From Saprospira grandis DSM 2844 (GTDB lineage: Bacteria; Bacteroidota; Bacteroidia; Chitinophagales; Saprospiraceae): a stretch of DNA of 64,000 bases. The DNA lies in contig NZ_JH719942.1 of NCBI RefSeq assembly GCF_000275825.1, positions 3,343,154 through 3,407,153 of the forward strand, given 5' to 3'. The notes below the pieces were generated by a model. It did not search any database and had not been told where the DNA came from. It saw only the letters and a program-made list of their open reading frames with translations. The position numbers and the translations under genes were made by a program. Shown here in pieces: positions 34,721 through 43,559 of the stretch (positions within the stretch are counted from its first letter, which is position 1; every line of letters starts with the position of its first letter).

Positions 34721-34846
34721 TTAGCTCGAGCTACTTACTTCCTAGCTCGACCTAGCTGTTCTTTAGCTCGAGCTGCTTACTTCCTAGCTCGACCTAGCTG
34801 TTCCTTAGCTCGAGCTACTTACTTCTTAGCTCGACCTAGCTGTTCC
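34721..34846. repeat. 42-bp minisatellite, three copies
   Basis: Three tandem units at 34721-34762, 34763-34804 and 34805-34846 with one to three differences. Each unit splits into two related 21-bp halves sharing TAGCTCGA; one half has the palindrome AGCTCGAGCT. The surrounding 34487-34913 has no gene; a short open frame across it only translates the repeat. Confidence 0.9.
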
Positions 34847-34913
34847 TTAGCCTTTTTCAGTTGTTCTAGCAGTCCCTAGGGAGTAAAAGGGGAAACACAG
34901 AATTTTAAACAGA

Positions 34914-35075
34914 CTGGCCGAAGCGAAAAGACTAGCTTGAAAACTATAGTTGAGCGGCCTAGCGATGTGCAGCAGTGGCCGCAGGCCAGACCAAAGCGGC
35001 GCAGCCGCTGCAGGGCCGAGCAGACCTGCGAGCTGTGGAACGTAGCGCCGCAGCTTTGCTGCTGAGGCCCCCAAA
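34914..35075. repeat. Structured intergenic repeat, copy 14 (class A, forward)
   Basis: GGCCTAGCGATGTGCAGC to GAGGCCCCC. Palindromes are TGGCCGCAGGCCA, AGCGGCGCAGCCGCT and CGCAGCTTTGCTGC-type. Inner helix GCAGC/GCTGT keeps pairing through a G-U. It abuts the terminator of the thioredoxin-like gene. Confidence 0.9.
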
Positions 35076-35081
35076 CAACAT

Positions 35082-35113
35082 AAAAAAAGCCTAGCATCTT
35101 AAAGACACTAGGC
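35082..35113 (-). terminator. Terminator of the thioredoxin-like lipoprotein gene
   Basis: Stem GCCTAG/CTAGGC continued by TCTT/AAGA across a 2-base internal loop; seven T follow on the minus strand. Confidence 0.8.
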
Positions 35114-35142
35114 AAACTGGCTAATTCTCTGAGCAGAATGGC

Positions 35143-35850
35143 TTATTCGGCAATTTTGCTTTCGTCATTAGTTTTGATGCTACAGCCAAAAGCGAGGGTG
35201 CTATTGGGGTTGGGGGCTTCATTTTTGAGCAAGGCCTCCAAGGCATCGGCCAAGAAATTTTTGCTCACTTCTTCGGCTTCTTTGCTATCGTCAAAAGCTC
35301 CTTTATAAACTAGCTTAAGCGCATCGCCCTCTTTGTTGAGCAAAAAGCAGTGAGGCGTTTTTGTGGCGCCAAAAAGAGGGAAAACGTCTTGGGCTTCATC
35401 AAACAAATAAGGGAAGCTAAAGCCTTTTTCTTTGGCTCGTTCTTGCATTTTGGGGTAGCTATCATCGGCATTCAGCTCCGGGTCATTGGGGTTGATGGCG
35501 ATGACGGGATAGCCCAGCTCCTTGTACTTTTTGTCCAAGGCGATAATGCGGTCCTCATAAGCGATAGAGAAGGGGCAGTGGTTGCAGGTGAAAATCACTA
35601 CAAAGCCTTTGGCCTCGGGATAATCGGCCATGCTGACCATCTTGCCATCTACGTTTTTGAGTTTGAAGTCGGCAACGGCATCGCCCAAGGCATAGCGTTT
35701 GATAGGGGCGGCTTCCGTTGTTTCTTCTTGGGTTTCGGCCGTTTGTTCTGTTTTTTCGGCTTCATCTGTGGCTGTTGTTTTGGGCGCCTCCGATTGGCAG
35801 GCCGTAAATAGGCCCAAAAACAAGAGCATAATTAAACTTTGCTTGATCAT
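35143..35850 (-). CDS. Thioredoxin-like lipoprotein (AhpC/TSA-type fold)
   Basis: 235 residues with a lipobox (LGLFTAC) and a Glu/Thr-rich linker to about residue 50. The redoxin fold begins at DAVADFKLKNVDGKMVSMAD. It contains VVIFTCNHCPFSIAYEDR, a CxxC motif typical of a distinct thioredoxin-like family with CNHCP, then PVIAINPNDPEL, FPYLFDEAQDVFPLFGATKT and PHCFLLNKEG. It should be anchored in the periplasm and act in thiol-disulfide or peroxide chemistry. The gene lies 35 bases downstream of the tlpA-like gene and is the last of a bshC-tlpA-trx cluster on the minus strand. Confidence 0.85.
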   Translation of the reverse strand: MIKQSLIMLLFLGLFTACQSEAPKTTATDEAEKTEQTAETQEETTEAAPIKRYALGDAVADFKLKNVDGKMVSMADYPEAKGFVVIFTCNHCPFSIAYEDRIIALDKKYKELGYPVIAINPNDPELNADDSYPKMQERAKEKGFSFPYLFDEAQDVFPLFGATKTPHCFLLNKEGDALKLVYKGAFDDSKEAEEVSKNFLADALEALLKNEAPNPNSTLAFGCSIKTNDESKIAE

Positions 35851-35885
35851 GTAATTATTATAAAATAGTCAGGAAATACGATAAA

Positions 35886-36488
35886 CTATAGGGGCAAAAT
35901 GGCCTTGAGTTCCTCGCTGCTATGGAAGCTTTGGCGGTAGAACTGATGTTGGCCCTTGCCTAAAATTAGGGTGGCGGGGATAGCGCCAGACCAATCTTTA
36001 TCAATTTTGGGCAGCCATTCATTCACCTTTTTCTGGTCCAAGAAAACCACCTGCCCAATTTCTTCTTTATCCATAAAGGGCAGCAGTTTTTTCTCTAGAC
36101 TTTTGGTAAAATCGAGGCTGACATAAAGGAATTTGACCTTGCCAGCTAGTTCTTTTTCTAGGGCATTGAAGTAGGGCAATTCCTTAACGCAGGGGCCGCA
36201 CCAGGTCGCCCAAAAATTAACGACATAGAGCTCTTCTCCATCTTTTAGGCTCAGAATATCTTTTTCAAAGCCTTCAAAATGGTAGATTGGAAGCGATTTG
36301 CCTGCTTCGCTAGTCAGAATCTTATCGGCATGGGGAAAATCTGTTGATTCTTCAGCCGATTTTTCTTTTTCTTCGGCTACAGCCAAGCTTTGGGCGGGCT
36401 GCTCTGTAGAGGCTTTGCTGTCTGTTTTGGCCTCTTGGCAGGCGCCAAAGCTGAGGGCCAAAAGGGCGGTAAAAAGGAGCTGTTTCAT
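35886..36488 (-). CDS. TlpA/ResA-like thioredoxin lipoprotein
   Basis: 200 residues with a lipoprotein signal (ALLALSFGAC, Cys about 17). A low-complexity acidic linker precedes the thioredoxin fold, with VVNFWATWCGPCVKELPYFN (CGPC active site), VKFLYVSLDFTKS and the cis-Pro segment GAIPATLILG. It belongs with TlpA/ResA-type periplasmic reductases. It starts 11 bases after the bshC stop, so it is probably translated from the same message, and is followed 35 bases later by a second thioredoxin-like lipoprotein gene. Confidence 0.9.
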   Translation of the reverse strand: MKQLLFTALLALSFGACQEAKTDSKASTEQPAQSLAVAEEKEKSAEESTDFPHADKILTSEAGKSLPIYHFEGFEKDILSLKDGEELYVVNFWATWCGPCVKELPYFNALEKELAGKVKFLYVSLDFTKSLEKKLLPFMDKEEIGQVVFLDQKKVNEWLPKIDKDWSGAIPATLILGKGQHQFYRQSFHSSEELKAILPL

Positions 36489-36499
36489 ACGGTTTTGTT

Positions 36500-38101
36500 T
36501 TAGTCCTCCTCAATCAAGAGCAGGAAATCTTTTTGGAGAGGGTGAAGTTCTTGCAGCAATTGGTCCAGCCATTTTTGGCCGCCCAAACGCAGGTAGAATT
36601 CCATAAAATTGCTGTATCGTTCTTGGAGTTTAGCTTTGGGAAGAAGTTTATTTTGTAGCTTTTGAATTTTGCCTAGTTCTGTATCCATTTTCTGTTTTTC
36701 GGCCCGCATGAGTCGCTTTTGCAGCTTGTCTAAACTCTTTTGAATTTGGGCTTCTTGGGCGGCCACCGAAGCTTTTAGGGTGGGCTCTACGGCGGCGGTT
36801 TTCTCGCCAATTTGCTCAAAAAGGGCTTTAATTTGGGCCTGTTCTGCCTCAAAATTGAGCTCGTGTTCGGTTTGTCGTCGGACAAAATCTTGTCGGAGCG
36901 TTTCGGTCTCCTCAAAGAGCTGCTCCCAATCAAATCCTAGGGCCAGCCAATTTTTTGCCGAGCGGGCATCGATCAACTGCACCGAATTTCGACGGACCAA
37001 AATGGGAAAAGGCGTTTGATAATGCGCAAATTGGGCTTTGCGCTCCATCCAATAGGCTAGCTCTCCGCCTCCGCCTACATAGGCTAGGTTGGGCAAAATT
37101 TGCTCTTGATAAAGGGGGCGCAAAATGACATTGGGGCTAAATCGCTCGGGATGTTGCTCCAATTCGGCCAAGATTTCGGCCTCAGAAAAGCGCAAATCAG
37201 TAGCTAAAACAGCATATTCTCCGGCTTCGTTTTGTACAATTCTGCTCCGCTTATTTTGGCTGAGATAAAAGAGGTTGATATCGCGGGCATAGGCTTGTGG
37301 ACCAAAACCGGCGGCTTCTAGTTCCGCATAGCTTTTCTCCAAAATGGCCTTAGAACTTTGCTGCAAAAGCTCTTCTTTCATCACTTCGGCAAAGCTGGCT
37401 TTTAGGGCAGGGCTGCCGGCTCGCAAAATGACTAAGCCGTAGCGGCCAAAAAGGGCATGCACCCATTCCATAAAGGCTTGGCCATAGGTTTTGGGCCCAG
37501 AAAAAGCGGCTTGCAGGCTGGTTTTTAGCTCTTGGGCTTCTGGACTATCGCCCAAAATTCCAAATAATTCACTCAATACGGGCCCTAGACTGTCTATTTT
37601 ATATTGGCCCAAAGCCCCGCCCTGAGGGTCTTCCCAAACTAGGGGGCGGCCAAAAAGAGCGGTATGCTTAATTTCTTCAAAATCATGGTCTTCTTCGCCC
37701 AACCAATAAATGGGCACAAAATGATATTGGGGGTAGGCAGTTTTTAGTTCTCGAGCCAGACGGATAGTCCCCAAAATCTTATACACAAAATAGAGCGGCC
37801 CCGTAAATAAATTGGGCTGATGCCCCGTAGTGACCGTAAAGGTTTGTTCTTGCCCTAGGGCGGCCAACTGCGCTTTTAAAATTTCGGGCTGCTCCAAATG
37901 AGCATATTGGGCCTGAAGTTCTTGGACCAAAAGCGCACGGCGCTTGGCAGAAAACTGCCTTTGCTGAATAGCCGCAGCAAAATTGTCGATTTCTGGGGCC
38001 GCAGCATAAAAGGGCCGCAGCCGCTGGTCGCCCCCTTGGTAGGCTTTGTCAAAAGTAGAAAGTTGTGGAATTTTATCGTAAGGAAGCGCTAGGCGTTGCA
38101 T
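36500..38101 (-). CDS. bshC: Putative cysteine ligase of bacillithiol synthesis
   Basis: BshC adds cysteine to glucosaminyl-malate in the last step of bacillithiol synthesis in the cytoplasm. The 533-residue protein carries the family's core FTVTTGHQPNLFTGPLYFVY, then FVPIYWLGEEDHDFEEIKHT and a central PNLAYVGGGGELAYWMERKA. A long coiled-coil region covers about 395-490, and a C-terminal EFYLRLGG segment follows. Length is normal. The ATG is at 38099-38101. No bshA or bshB is in the window. Clustering with two thioredoxin-like lipoproteins suggests a shared thiol-redox theme. Confidence 0.95.
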   Translation of the reverse strand: MQRLALPYDKIPQLSTFDKAYQGGDQRLRPFYAAAPEIDNFAAAIQQRQFSAKRRALLVQELQAQYAHLEQPEILKAQLAALGQEQTFTVTTGHQPNLFTGPLYFVYKILGTIRLARELKTAYPQYHFVPIYWLGEEDHDFEEIKHTALFGRPLVWEDPQGGALGQYKIDSLGPVLSELFGILGDSPEAQELKTSLQAAFSGPKTYGQAFMEWVHALFGRYGLVILRAGSPALKASFAEVMKEELLQQSSKAILEKSYAELEAAGFGPQAYARDINLFYLSQNKRSRIVQNEAGEYAVLATDLRFSEAEILAELEQHPERFSPNVILRPLYQEQILPNLAYVGGGGELAYWMERKAQFAHYQTPFPILVRRNSVQLIDARSAKNWLALGFDWEQLFEETETLRQDFVRRQTEHELNFEAEQAQIKALFEQIGEKTAAVEPTLKASVAAQEAQIQKSLDKLQKRLMRAEKQKMDTELGKIQKLQNKLLPKAKLQERYSNFMEFYLRLGGQKWLDQLLQELHPLQKDFLLLIEED

Positions 38102-38183
38102 GGCAAATAAACTGTGTGTTAAATAATTTTTTAGTCTTCTTGGCTAAGAAGAGACAAATAAAAGGGTAGAGGGTTCATTTTTG

Positions 38184-38355
38184 TTTGGGGCTGCCCCGCC
38201 CTGCGGGCGGGTCGGGCTGTCCCGGGCTCGCAGGTCTGCTCGGCCCATCGCTTTTTCGCTTTGCTCAAAAGCTCGGTCGGGCCTTCGGCCCCCCTTCCCA
38301 TCCCTCAGCCGTGGGGCCTTCGGCCCGCTGGCGGCTGCGCCGCCTAAAAGGACCA
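38184..38355. repeat. Structured intergenic repeat, copy 15 (class B, reverse)
   Basis: TTTGGGGCTGCCCC to CCCTCAGCC followed by further palindromes and AAAAGGACC. Palindromes include CCCGCCCTGCGGGCGGG, GCTTTT/AAAAGC and GGCGGCTGCGCCGCC. It lies between the start of bshC and the lolA-like gene's terminator. Confidence 0.9.
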
Positions 38356-38431
38356 AAAGCTGCCGCTAAAGAAGTTCAAAGATAAAGGCTAGATATTGAA
38401 ATTAGTGGTAGCTACAACAATTTAAGAAAAC

Positions 38432-38468
38432 AAAAAGCCCAGCTGTTATCTTAACAGCTGGGCTTTTT
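38432..38468 (-). terminator. Terminator of the LolA-like gene
   Basis: Perfect 17-bp stem (38432-38448 with 38452-38468), 3-base loop, with A and T runs on its two sides, so it can act in both directions. Confidence 0.9.
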
Positions 38469-38488
38469 GAACAGAAAAAGAAAAGGAT

Positions 38489-39169
38489 TTAGCGCATATC
38501 CACCTCTCTAATGCCGGGGTATTTACTTTTATCAAAAATAAAATCACTAGCCTTGGGTTGGGCCGCTTTAAGCACCTTAATATCTAGGGTGTAGATGGTG
38601 CCATCTTTGGCAAAGACCTTAATTTCATTAACCATGGGTTTGGCTCGGTCAATGGTAGCTCTAATTTTAAAGAAATCGGCTTCCTTATCATGCGGCTTAA
38701 ACTCAATTTCGCAAATATCGCCTCTATCTTGGGTCATGGCATAGAAAAACTCATCTTCGGCCTCATAGATTTTCATAATTTTAGAGGGCGACATCATGTC
38801 TTCATCTTCGGGCTCATAATCATTGATTTGCAGCTCGTTGTTGTTTTTCATGTACATCCAGAGCGTTTCGCCATCGCAGTAAATTTCGTTGCCATTATTA
38901 TTGACATGAAACTTATCGCCTGCTTGGGTAATTTGGCCTTTTTGGCGCTCTTGGGTTTCTCGGTTATCAATAAGCAACTCATATTCTGCATAAATTGCCT
39001 TATATTGGGTATACTTCTTTTTTAGTTTTTCCAGTACTTTTTTTGCGGCTGGATCAGATTTTTCCACATTGGCTAAGGCCTTTTTAAAGAAAGGCGTTTG
39101 GGCTTGCAAGCTATTTAGGCCAAATGTCATCATTAGGCAAAAAGCGAAGAGCAATTTCATTGTTCTCAT
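38489..39169 (-). CDS. LolA-like outer membrane lipoprotein carrier protein
   Basis: 226 residues with a signal peptide (LLFAFCLMMTFGLNSLQAQ). The mature part shows the LolA-type order: a helix (KVLEKLKKKYTQYKAIYAEY), then RQKGQITQAGDKFHV, NEIYCDGETLWMYMKNNNEL with a typical aromatic strand, SPSKIMKIYEAEDEF, and late strands DGTIYTLDIKVLKA. Bacteroidota LolA-like proteins of this form carry lipoproteins across the periplasm. A second ATG (39158-39160) three codons later is a possible start. Convergent to nothing; a strong bidirectional terminator follows. Confidence 0.85.
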   Translation of the reverse strand: MRTMKLLFAFCLMMTFGLNSLQAQTPFFKKALANVEKSDPAAKKVLEKLKKKYTQYKAIYAEYELLIDNRETQERQKGQITQAGDKFHVNNNGNEIYCDGETLWMYMKNNNELQINDYEPEDEDMMSPSKIMKIYEAEDEFFYAMTQDRGDICEIEFKPHDKEADFFKIRATIDRAKPMVNEIKVFAKDGTIYTLDIKVLKAAQPKASDFIFDKSKYPGIREVDMR

Positions 39170-39287
39170 ATGAATAAGGTAGTTGTAGGTAGTTCTAAAA
39201 AACTATTGGTCTTTTGGGGTATTTATGGCTTTTGGAAGAGCCTAAAACAAAAGCGATTCCAACTTTTGTTTGTTCTTGCTCGTCTTT

Positions 39288-40196
39288 ATGCAATTTGGTC
39301 TGGCCGAGCAAAAATTATTCCAAGGCGCCAAGATAAATTTTAATCAGCAGAGGATAGATATTTTGGACAATTTAGCAGCAGTTAGACAGTTAATTGGCAG
39401 TGGCGATATGGCCAATATTGAGTTAGCCTTTAGTTTGGCCAAGGGGCAGGGGATTGCTTTGCAAGAGCTGTTGGCGCCCTACTATTTGCTATGGCCCAGG
39501 GCCGAGCCTCCAGAAGAGATGAGTGCGGAAGATCTTTGGGGGTTATTACAGCGGCCTTTCCTCAATTTATCAAATAGAAAGTTGCAAGAGTTGCCCAAAG
39601 AAATCGGTCAATTTAGGGCTTTAGAACAGCTGGACCTTTCTGGCAACCAGCTAGCATCTTTGCCCGAAGAACTGGCCGAGCTCCCTTATTTGCATAGCCT
39701 GAGCCTCAATACAAACCGCCTAGAAGAGTTTCCTTGCTTTTTGGGCCGTTTGCCTAATTTGCAACAGCTCTTTTTGGGAATCAATAAGATAAAAACCCTG
39801 CCTAAAACAGCAGAGGGTTTTCAAAGTTTGCGCAATTTGCAGCTTTTTGACAATCAATTGGAGGAAGTCTCTTTTAGCTTTTTTCAGGCCGAGGATTTTG
39901 GAACGCTCAATTTGAGCCGCAACCCCCTGCGGCGGCTCTCTCTTTTTGGGCAAGGCCAATTGGGCCAACTGCGCAAATTGGAGCTAAGCGGCACAGAATT
40001 GGACCAATTGCCCGCAGATATTGGTGGCTTGTATTCCCTTACTCATCTGGACCTCTCCGATAACCCCCATTTAGAAGAGTTGCCCGAGCGCTTTGTGCAG
40101 CTCGAGCGCCTGCAAATTGTAGAAAGCAGAAATACGCCACTCAAAAATTTGGACCAATGGCTGCAGCGAATGCCATGGGTTGACTTTTTGGTTTAG
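39288..40196 (+). CDS. Leucine-rich repeat protein
   Basis: 302 residues from the ATG at 39288; the longer frame starts at a TTG. No signal peptide. Residues about 1-85 are helical. At least eight LRR units follow with the LxxLxLxxNxLxxLPxx pattern (LEQLDLSGNQLASLPEELAE, LHSLSLNTNRLEEFPCFLG, LTHLDLSDNPHLEELPERF). One unit (LFLGINKIKTLPKTAEGF) is regular and others are degenerate. This family forms cytoplasmic interaction scaffolds; the partner is unknown. A class A repeat starts 6 bases after its stop. Confidence 0.85.
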   Translation: MQFGLAEQKLFQGAKINFNQQRIDILDNLAAVRQLIGSGDMANIELAFSLAKGQGIALQELLAPYYLLWPRAEPPEEMSAEDLWGLLQRPFLNLSNRKLQELPKEIGQFRALEQLDLSGNQLASLPEELAELPYLHSLSLNTNRLEEFPCFLGRLPNLQQLFLGINKIKTLPKTAEGFQSLRNLQLFDNQLEEVSFSFFQAEDFGTLNLSRNPLRRLSLFGQGQLGQLRKLELSGTELDQLPADIGGLYSLTHLDLSDNPHLEELPERFVQLERLQIVESRNTPLKNLDQWLQRMPWVDFLV

Positions 40197-40202
40197 CTTT
40201 GC

Positions 40203-40328
40203 TTGGCCTAGCGATGTGGAAGGGGGCGGCGAAGCCGCAGACCAAGGCCGTTAGGCCGAAGGGCCGAGCAGACCTGCGAGCCCTGAAACGTAGCGCCGCA
40301 AGGCGTAGCCGCAGCGGAGGCCCCAAAA
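40203..40328. repeat. Structured intergenic repeat, copy 16 (class A, forward)
   Basis: GGCCTAGCGATGTGGAAGGGG to GGAGGCCCC. Palindromes GCGGCGAAGCCGC and GGCCGTTAGGCC; inner helix AGGG/CCCT. It lies between the LRR stop and the start of the second PorE-like gene, and creates a spurious 49-codon extension of that gene. Confidence 0.9.
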
Positions 40329-40345
40329 TAAAAAAACAGAACCCT

Positions 40346-42532
40346 ATGAAACAACTACTTATCTTATTTCCCTTTTTACTATTGAGTTGGGCCGTATTGG
40401 GCCAAAAAGAATTGAAAACCGCAAAAAAGCTATTGAATCGAGGTGATTTTTATGGCGCGGTGGAGGAGTATGAGCAAGCCTTTAAGGAAGAGGCTTTTCA
40501 GGGGCAGCCGAAGAAAAAGCAGGCCGAGGCCTATTGGGGCTATGCGGAAGCTTGTCGACAGAGTTTTAACTTTGGCAAGGCGGAGTCCTATTACCGCAAA
40601 TTGAGTAGAATGGGAGAGGAGCGGGCGGCTTATCCGAGCATGGATTTTTATTATGCCTACACCTTGAAGCACAATGCCAAATATTCGGAGGCGATTGTAG
40701 AGTTTGAGGCCTTTTTGGCCAAGGCGGTCAGGGGCCGAGAATTGCAGGCTTTGCAAGAGCGGGCCAAGCATGAGCTGCAGGCTTGTAAATTTGCCGAAGA
40801 GATATATAAAAAGCCCATTGAGGGAGTAGAAGTGATCTCTTTGGGCGAAAAAGTGAATACCGCTTATGCCGATTTTTCTCCGCATTTGGTGGGCGATGAA
40901 TTGTATTTTTCTGCCCTGCGTTTTGAGCAGGATGCCAAGCGGAGAATGAGCGCCAAGGCCTCGACCAAACAATATTTATATGGAAAAATTTTGCGTTCTA
41001 GAGGCCGAGGGCAAGGAAATGCGGCCTTTGTGCCGGGTTTGAACCGCAAATACACCAATGTGGGTAATTCAGCCCTTAGTGCAGATGGGCAGTGGTTATA
41101 TTATACACTTTGCGAGCGGAACCCTCAGAATGAATTGGAATGTGAGATTTATAAAGTGCCCAAAAAAGGCAATGCTTGGGGCAAGCCAGCGGCTTTGCCT
41201 AAATCGGTGAATGCGCCCAGAGGCTATACCACGACTCATCCCAACCATAGTTTTGATAGTTTGCAAAACAAAAGTCTGCTCTTTTTTGCTTCTGACCGCA
41301 AAGGGGGATTTGGGGGCTTAGATATTTGGTGCGTAGAAGTTTTGGGCGACAACAAATATGGAAAACCCTTTAATTTGGGGCCCGAAATCAACACCAAAGG
41401 CAATGAGGCCACGCCTTTTTATCATGCCAAAACGCAGACGCTTTATTTTAGCTCTACTTGGCATTTGGGTTTGGGCGGCTATGATATTTTTAAGGCCAAA
41501 CGAGAGGATGATAGCTGGTCGGCTCCCCAAAATGTGGGGGTACCGCTCAATTCTGCGGCCAATGACTTGTATTTTTACATTGCGCCAGAGCTAGACACCT
41601 TTGGTTATTTTTCTTCTAATCGGCCCGGCTCTAAAATCTTGACGGGAGAATCTTGTTGCAATGATATATATGCCTTGACTTTGCCGGTGGAGATTGAGCC
41701 TGGAGATTTGATTGTAGAGCCAGAATTGAGTCCTTTGGATAGCCTTTTGGCCCAAGACCCCGTATTGACGGGGATAGAATTGGAGCCAGAAGCCCCAGAG
41801 GCGGTTCCAGAAACGCCCAAAAAAGATAGTAGTTTAACGCCTCCTGTAGCTGTTGTGGATCCTATTGATCCGCCAGTGATGGAGTTAGAAGAACTAGACA
41901 GTTTGCCCACAGAAGTCGTTGAAGAAGCGCCTAGCATAGCTAATTTACTAGAAAAATTGCCCATTAGCTTGTACTTCCACAATGATAGTCCAGACAAACA
42001 AACTTATGCCACCACAACAAAAATGAGCTATACGGCATCCTACCAAGCTTATTTGCAACTACAAACGCAATATGAGGAGGAGTTTTCGGCCCAATACGAT
42101 GGGGCAGAAGTGCAGCAGCGGGCCAAAGCTAGAGTAGCCAAGTTTTTTGAGCAAGAAGTAGCGGGAGAGTATGCTCGTTTACAGCATTTTTTGGGGCAGT
42201 TGCTCACGCTTTTGGAGACTGGACAAGCCGTAGAGTTTCACTTGAGAGGCTATTGTAGTCCCCGTTCTTCTTCGGCTTATAATATCAACTTGGCCAAAAG
42301 ACGGATTTCGAGTATGCGCAATGAAATGGAGCAATTCCAAAAAGGAGCATTTCAGCCTTATTTGCGCTCTGGGCAGCTCAAATTTGTAGAGCTTTCTATT
42401 GGAGAAACGGAGGTGCCCACTGGCGTTAGCGATGATATTAACGACCCTCGCAACTCTATTTATAGTGTAGAGGCTGCGGGCCAAAGAAAAATACAGATAG
42501 AGATGATTATGGCGCAGCCAGAGGAGGAGTAG
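40346..42532 (+). CDS. PorE-like TPR/PD40 protein with diverged OmpA-like domain
   Basis: 728 residues from ATG 40346, which starts a signal peptide (MKQLLILFPFLLLSWAVLGQ); the 49 codons upstream are repeat sequence. TPR-like helices at about 25-150, then PD40 blades (YADFSPHLVGDELYFSALRF, LLFFASDRKGGFGGLDIWCV, TLYFSSTWHLGLGGYDIFKA). A Pro/Glu-rich linker covers about 460-580. The C-terminal part resembles an OmpA domain (LPISLYFHNDSPD, later HLRGYCSPRSSSAYNINLAKRR) but has a long insertion between the two, and the usual TD of the peptidoglycan site is replaced by CS. The Arg is kept. It may bind something other than peptidoglycan, or none. Confidence 0.8.
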   Translation: MKQLLILFPFLLLSWAVLGQKELKTAKKLLNRGDFYGAVEEYEQAFKEEAFQGQPKKKQAEAYWGYAEACRQSFNFGKAESYYRKLSRMGEERAAYPSMDFYYAYTLKHNAKYSEAIVEFEAFLAKAVRGRELQALQERAKHELQACKFAEEIYKKPIEGVEVISLGEKVNTAYADFSPHLVGDELYFSALRFEQDAKRRMSAKASTKQYLYGKILRSRGRGQGNAAFVPGLNRKYTNVGNSALSADGQWLYYTLCERNPQNELECEIYKVPKKGNAWGKPAALPKSVNAPRGYTTTHPNHSFDSLQNKSLLFFASDRKGGFGGLDIWCVEVLGDNKYGKPFNLGPEINTKGNEATPFYHAKTQTLYFSSTWHLGLGGYDIFKAKREDDSWSAPQNVGVPLNSAANDLYFYIAPELDTFGYFSSNRPGSKILTGESCCNDIYALTLPVEIEPGDLIVEPELSPLDSLLAQDPVLTGIELEPEAPEAVPETPKKDSSLTPPVAVVDPIDPPVMELEELDSLPTEVVEEAPSIANLLEKLPISLYFHNDSPDKQTYATTTKMSYTASYQAYLQLQTQYEEEFSAQYDGAEVQQRAKARVAKFFEQEVAGEYARLQHFLGQLLTLLETGQAVEFHLRGYCSPRSSSAYNINLAKRRISSMRNEMEQFQKGAFQPYLRSGQLKFVELSIGETEVPTGVSDDINDPRNSIYSVEAAGQRKIQIEMIMAQPEEE

Positions 42533-42623
42533 GTTTAAGGTATAGTTAAAAGTTTTTTTTTGTGATTTTTATTAGGTTTTGGGTGTATGTTTGAGCATTG
42601 TTAAATTGTTCAAAAAATAAACA

Positions 42624-43523
42624 ATGCTCTATTACCTATTTTATTCCTTATCTATCTTTTTGGTTTGGGCTTATGCCTTTTTATATGGAGGCCAACCCTC
42701 AAATTATAGCATTCTGTTGGGGTTACTCTATACCTTTTATGCCAGCTATTATATTCGGCAGTTGATTAAGGGCAGTGAAACCAAATGGCATATTTTATTA
42801 AAGCTATCTGCTCCCCTGCTTTATTTTGGGATATATATCTATACCTTAAAGGAGAGGGGCTATTCTTGGATGCCCCTGCTTAACTCTCCATTTATGGCGG
42901 CTACTTTGTTAACCCTAGGAATTCAGTTTGATCGCCGTTTATTCCCAAAGCAAGCCATGCAGTTTTTCGTTCTGACAGGAATTATCATTTACAGTTTTCG
43001 CTTTTATCCTGAGCACATAGAGTTATCTAACTATGAGCATCATCAGCAACAGCCTAGCTACAATTTTGCAGAAAAAAAAGGAGAGGAGCCCAAAAGAGAT
43101 AGTAGCTACAATATCTTTAGTCAATTCTTTTTGCAAGAGGAGGGAGATACTGTGACCTTGGCTCAAAATGGCCATTATGTGCTGATTGAAACTTGGCATG
43201 AACGCTGCCCACCTTGCCTGAAGGCCATCCCAGATATGCAGCCTTTTTATCAAGAACTAAAAGGAAAATTGGATCAATACTACATTTATGTTCCAATAGA
43301 TAAAATGGCCGAATTAAACCAAAACAAAGTCTTTAACTTTGAAAAAATCAAAGAGCATGAACGCATTCGCATTGATTTAGGGCTACAGCAGCAGTTGGGC
43401 CTCAAAGGGTTTCCATATTTTCTGTTGTTTAATCCCCAAGGAGAGTTAATTTTTGAGCAAAGAGGCTACAATGAGGAAAAACGTTTGGAGCTAGAAGCCC
43501 TAATCCGGGAAAAAATCTTGTAG
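42624..43523 (+). CDS. Membrane protein with C-terminal thioredoxin domain (CPPC)
   Basis: 299 residues. About four hydrophobic helices in the first 135 residues (LFYSLSIFLVWAYAFLYGG, LLGLLYTFYASYYI, LLKLSAPLLYFGIYIYTL, FFVLTGIIIYSFRFYP). A linker leads to a periplasmic thioredoxin fold with ETWHERCPPCLKAIPDMQPF, YYIYVPIDKMAEL and the cis-Pro segment LKGFPYFLLFNPQGEL. CPPC in place of CGPC changes the redox potential in known family members; the direction of electron flow here cannot be told. It lies upstream of a 2-oxoglutarate oxygenase gene with a separate candidate promoter between them. Confidence 0.85.
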   Translation: MLYYLFYSLSIFLVWAYAFLYGGQPSNYSILLGLLYTFYASYYIRQLIKGSETKWHILLKLSAPLLYFGIYIYTLKERGYSWMPLLNSPFMAATLLTLGIQFDRRLFPKQAMQFFVLTGIIIYSFRFYPEHIELSNYEHHQQQPSYNFAEKKGEEPKRDSSYNIFSQFFLQEEGDTVTLAQNGHYVLIETWHERCPPCLKAIPDMQPFYQELKGKLDQYYIYVPIDKMAELNQNKVFNFEKIKEHERIRIDLGLQQQLGLKGFPYFLLFNPQGELIFEQRGYNEEKRLELEALIREKIL

Positions 43524-43559
43524 GCCGAGAAAAAAGGACAAAAAAGTCGATTTTTTTAT

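Noticed and set aside
34721-34846. CRISPR array
   Set aside because: The units are directly adjacent with no unique spacers, and no cas genes are present; the same holds for 59341-59676.
34697-34879. 60-residue open frame across the three-unit 42-bp array
   Set aside because: Pure translation of the minisatellite with no independent coding evidence.
40199-40345. 49-codon N-terminal extension of the second PorE-like gene
   Set aside because: It translates repeat copy 16; the signal peptide starts at 40346.
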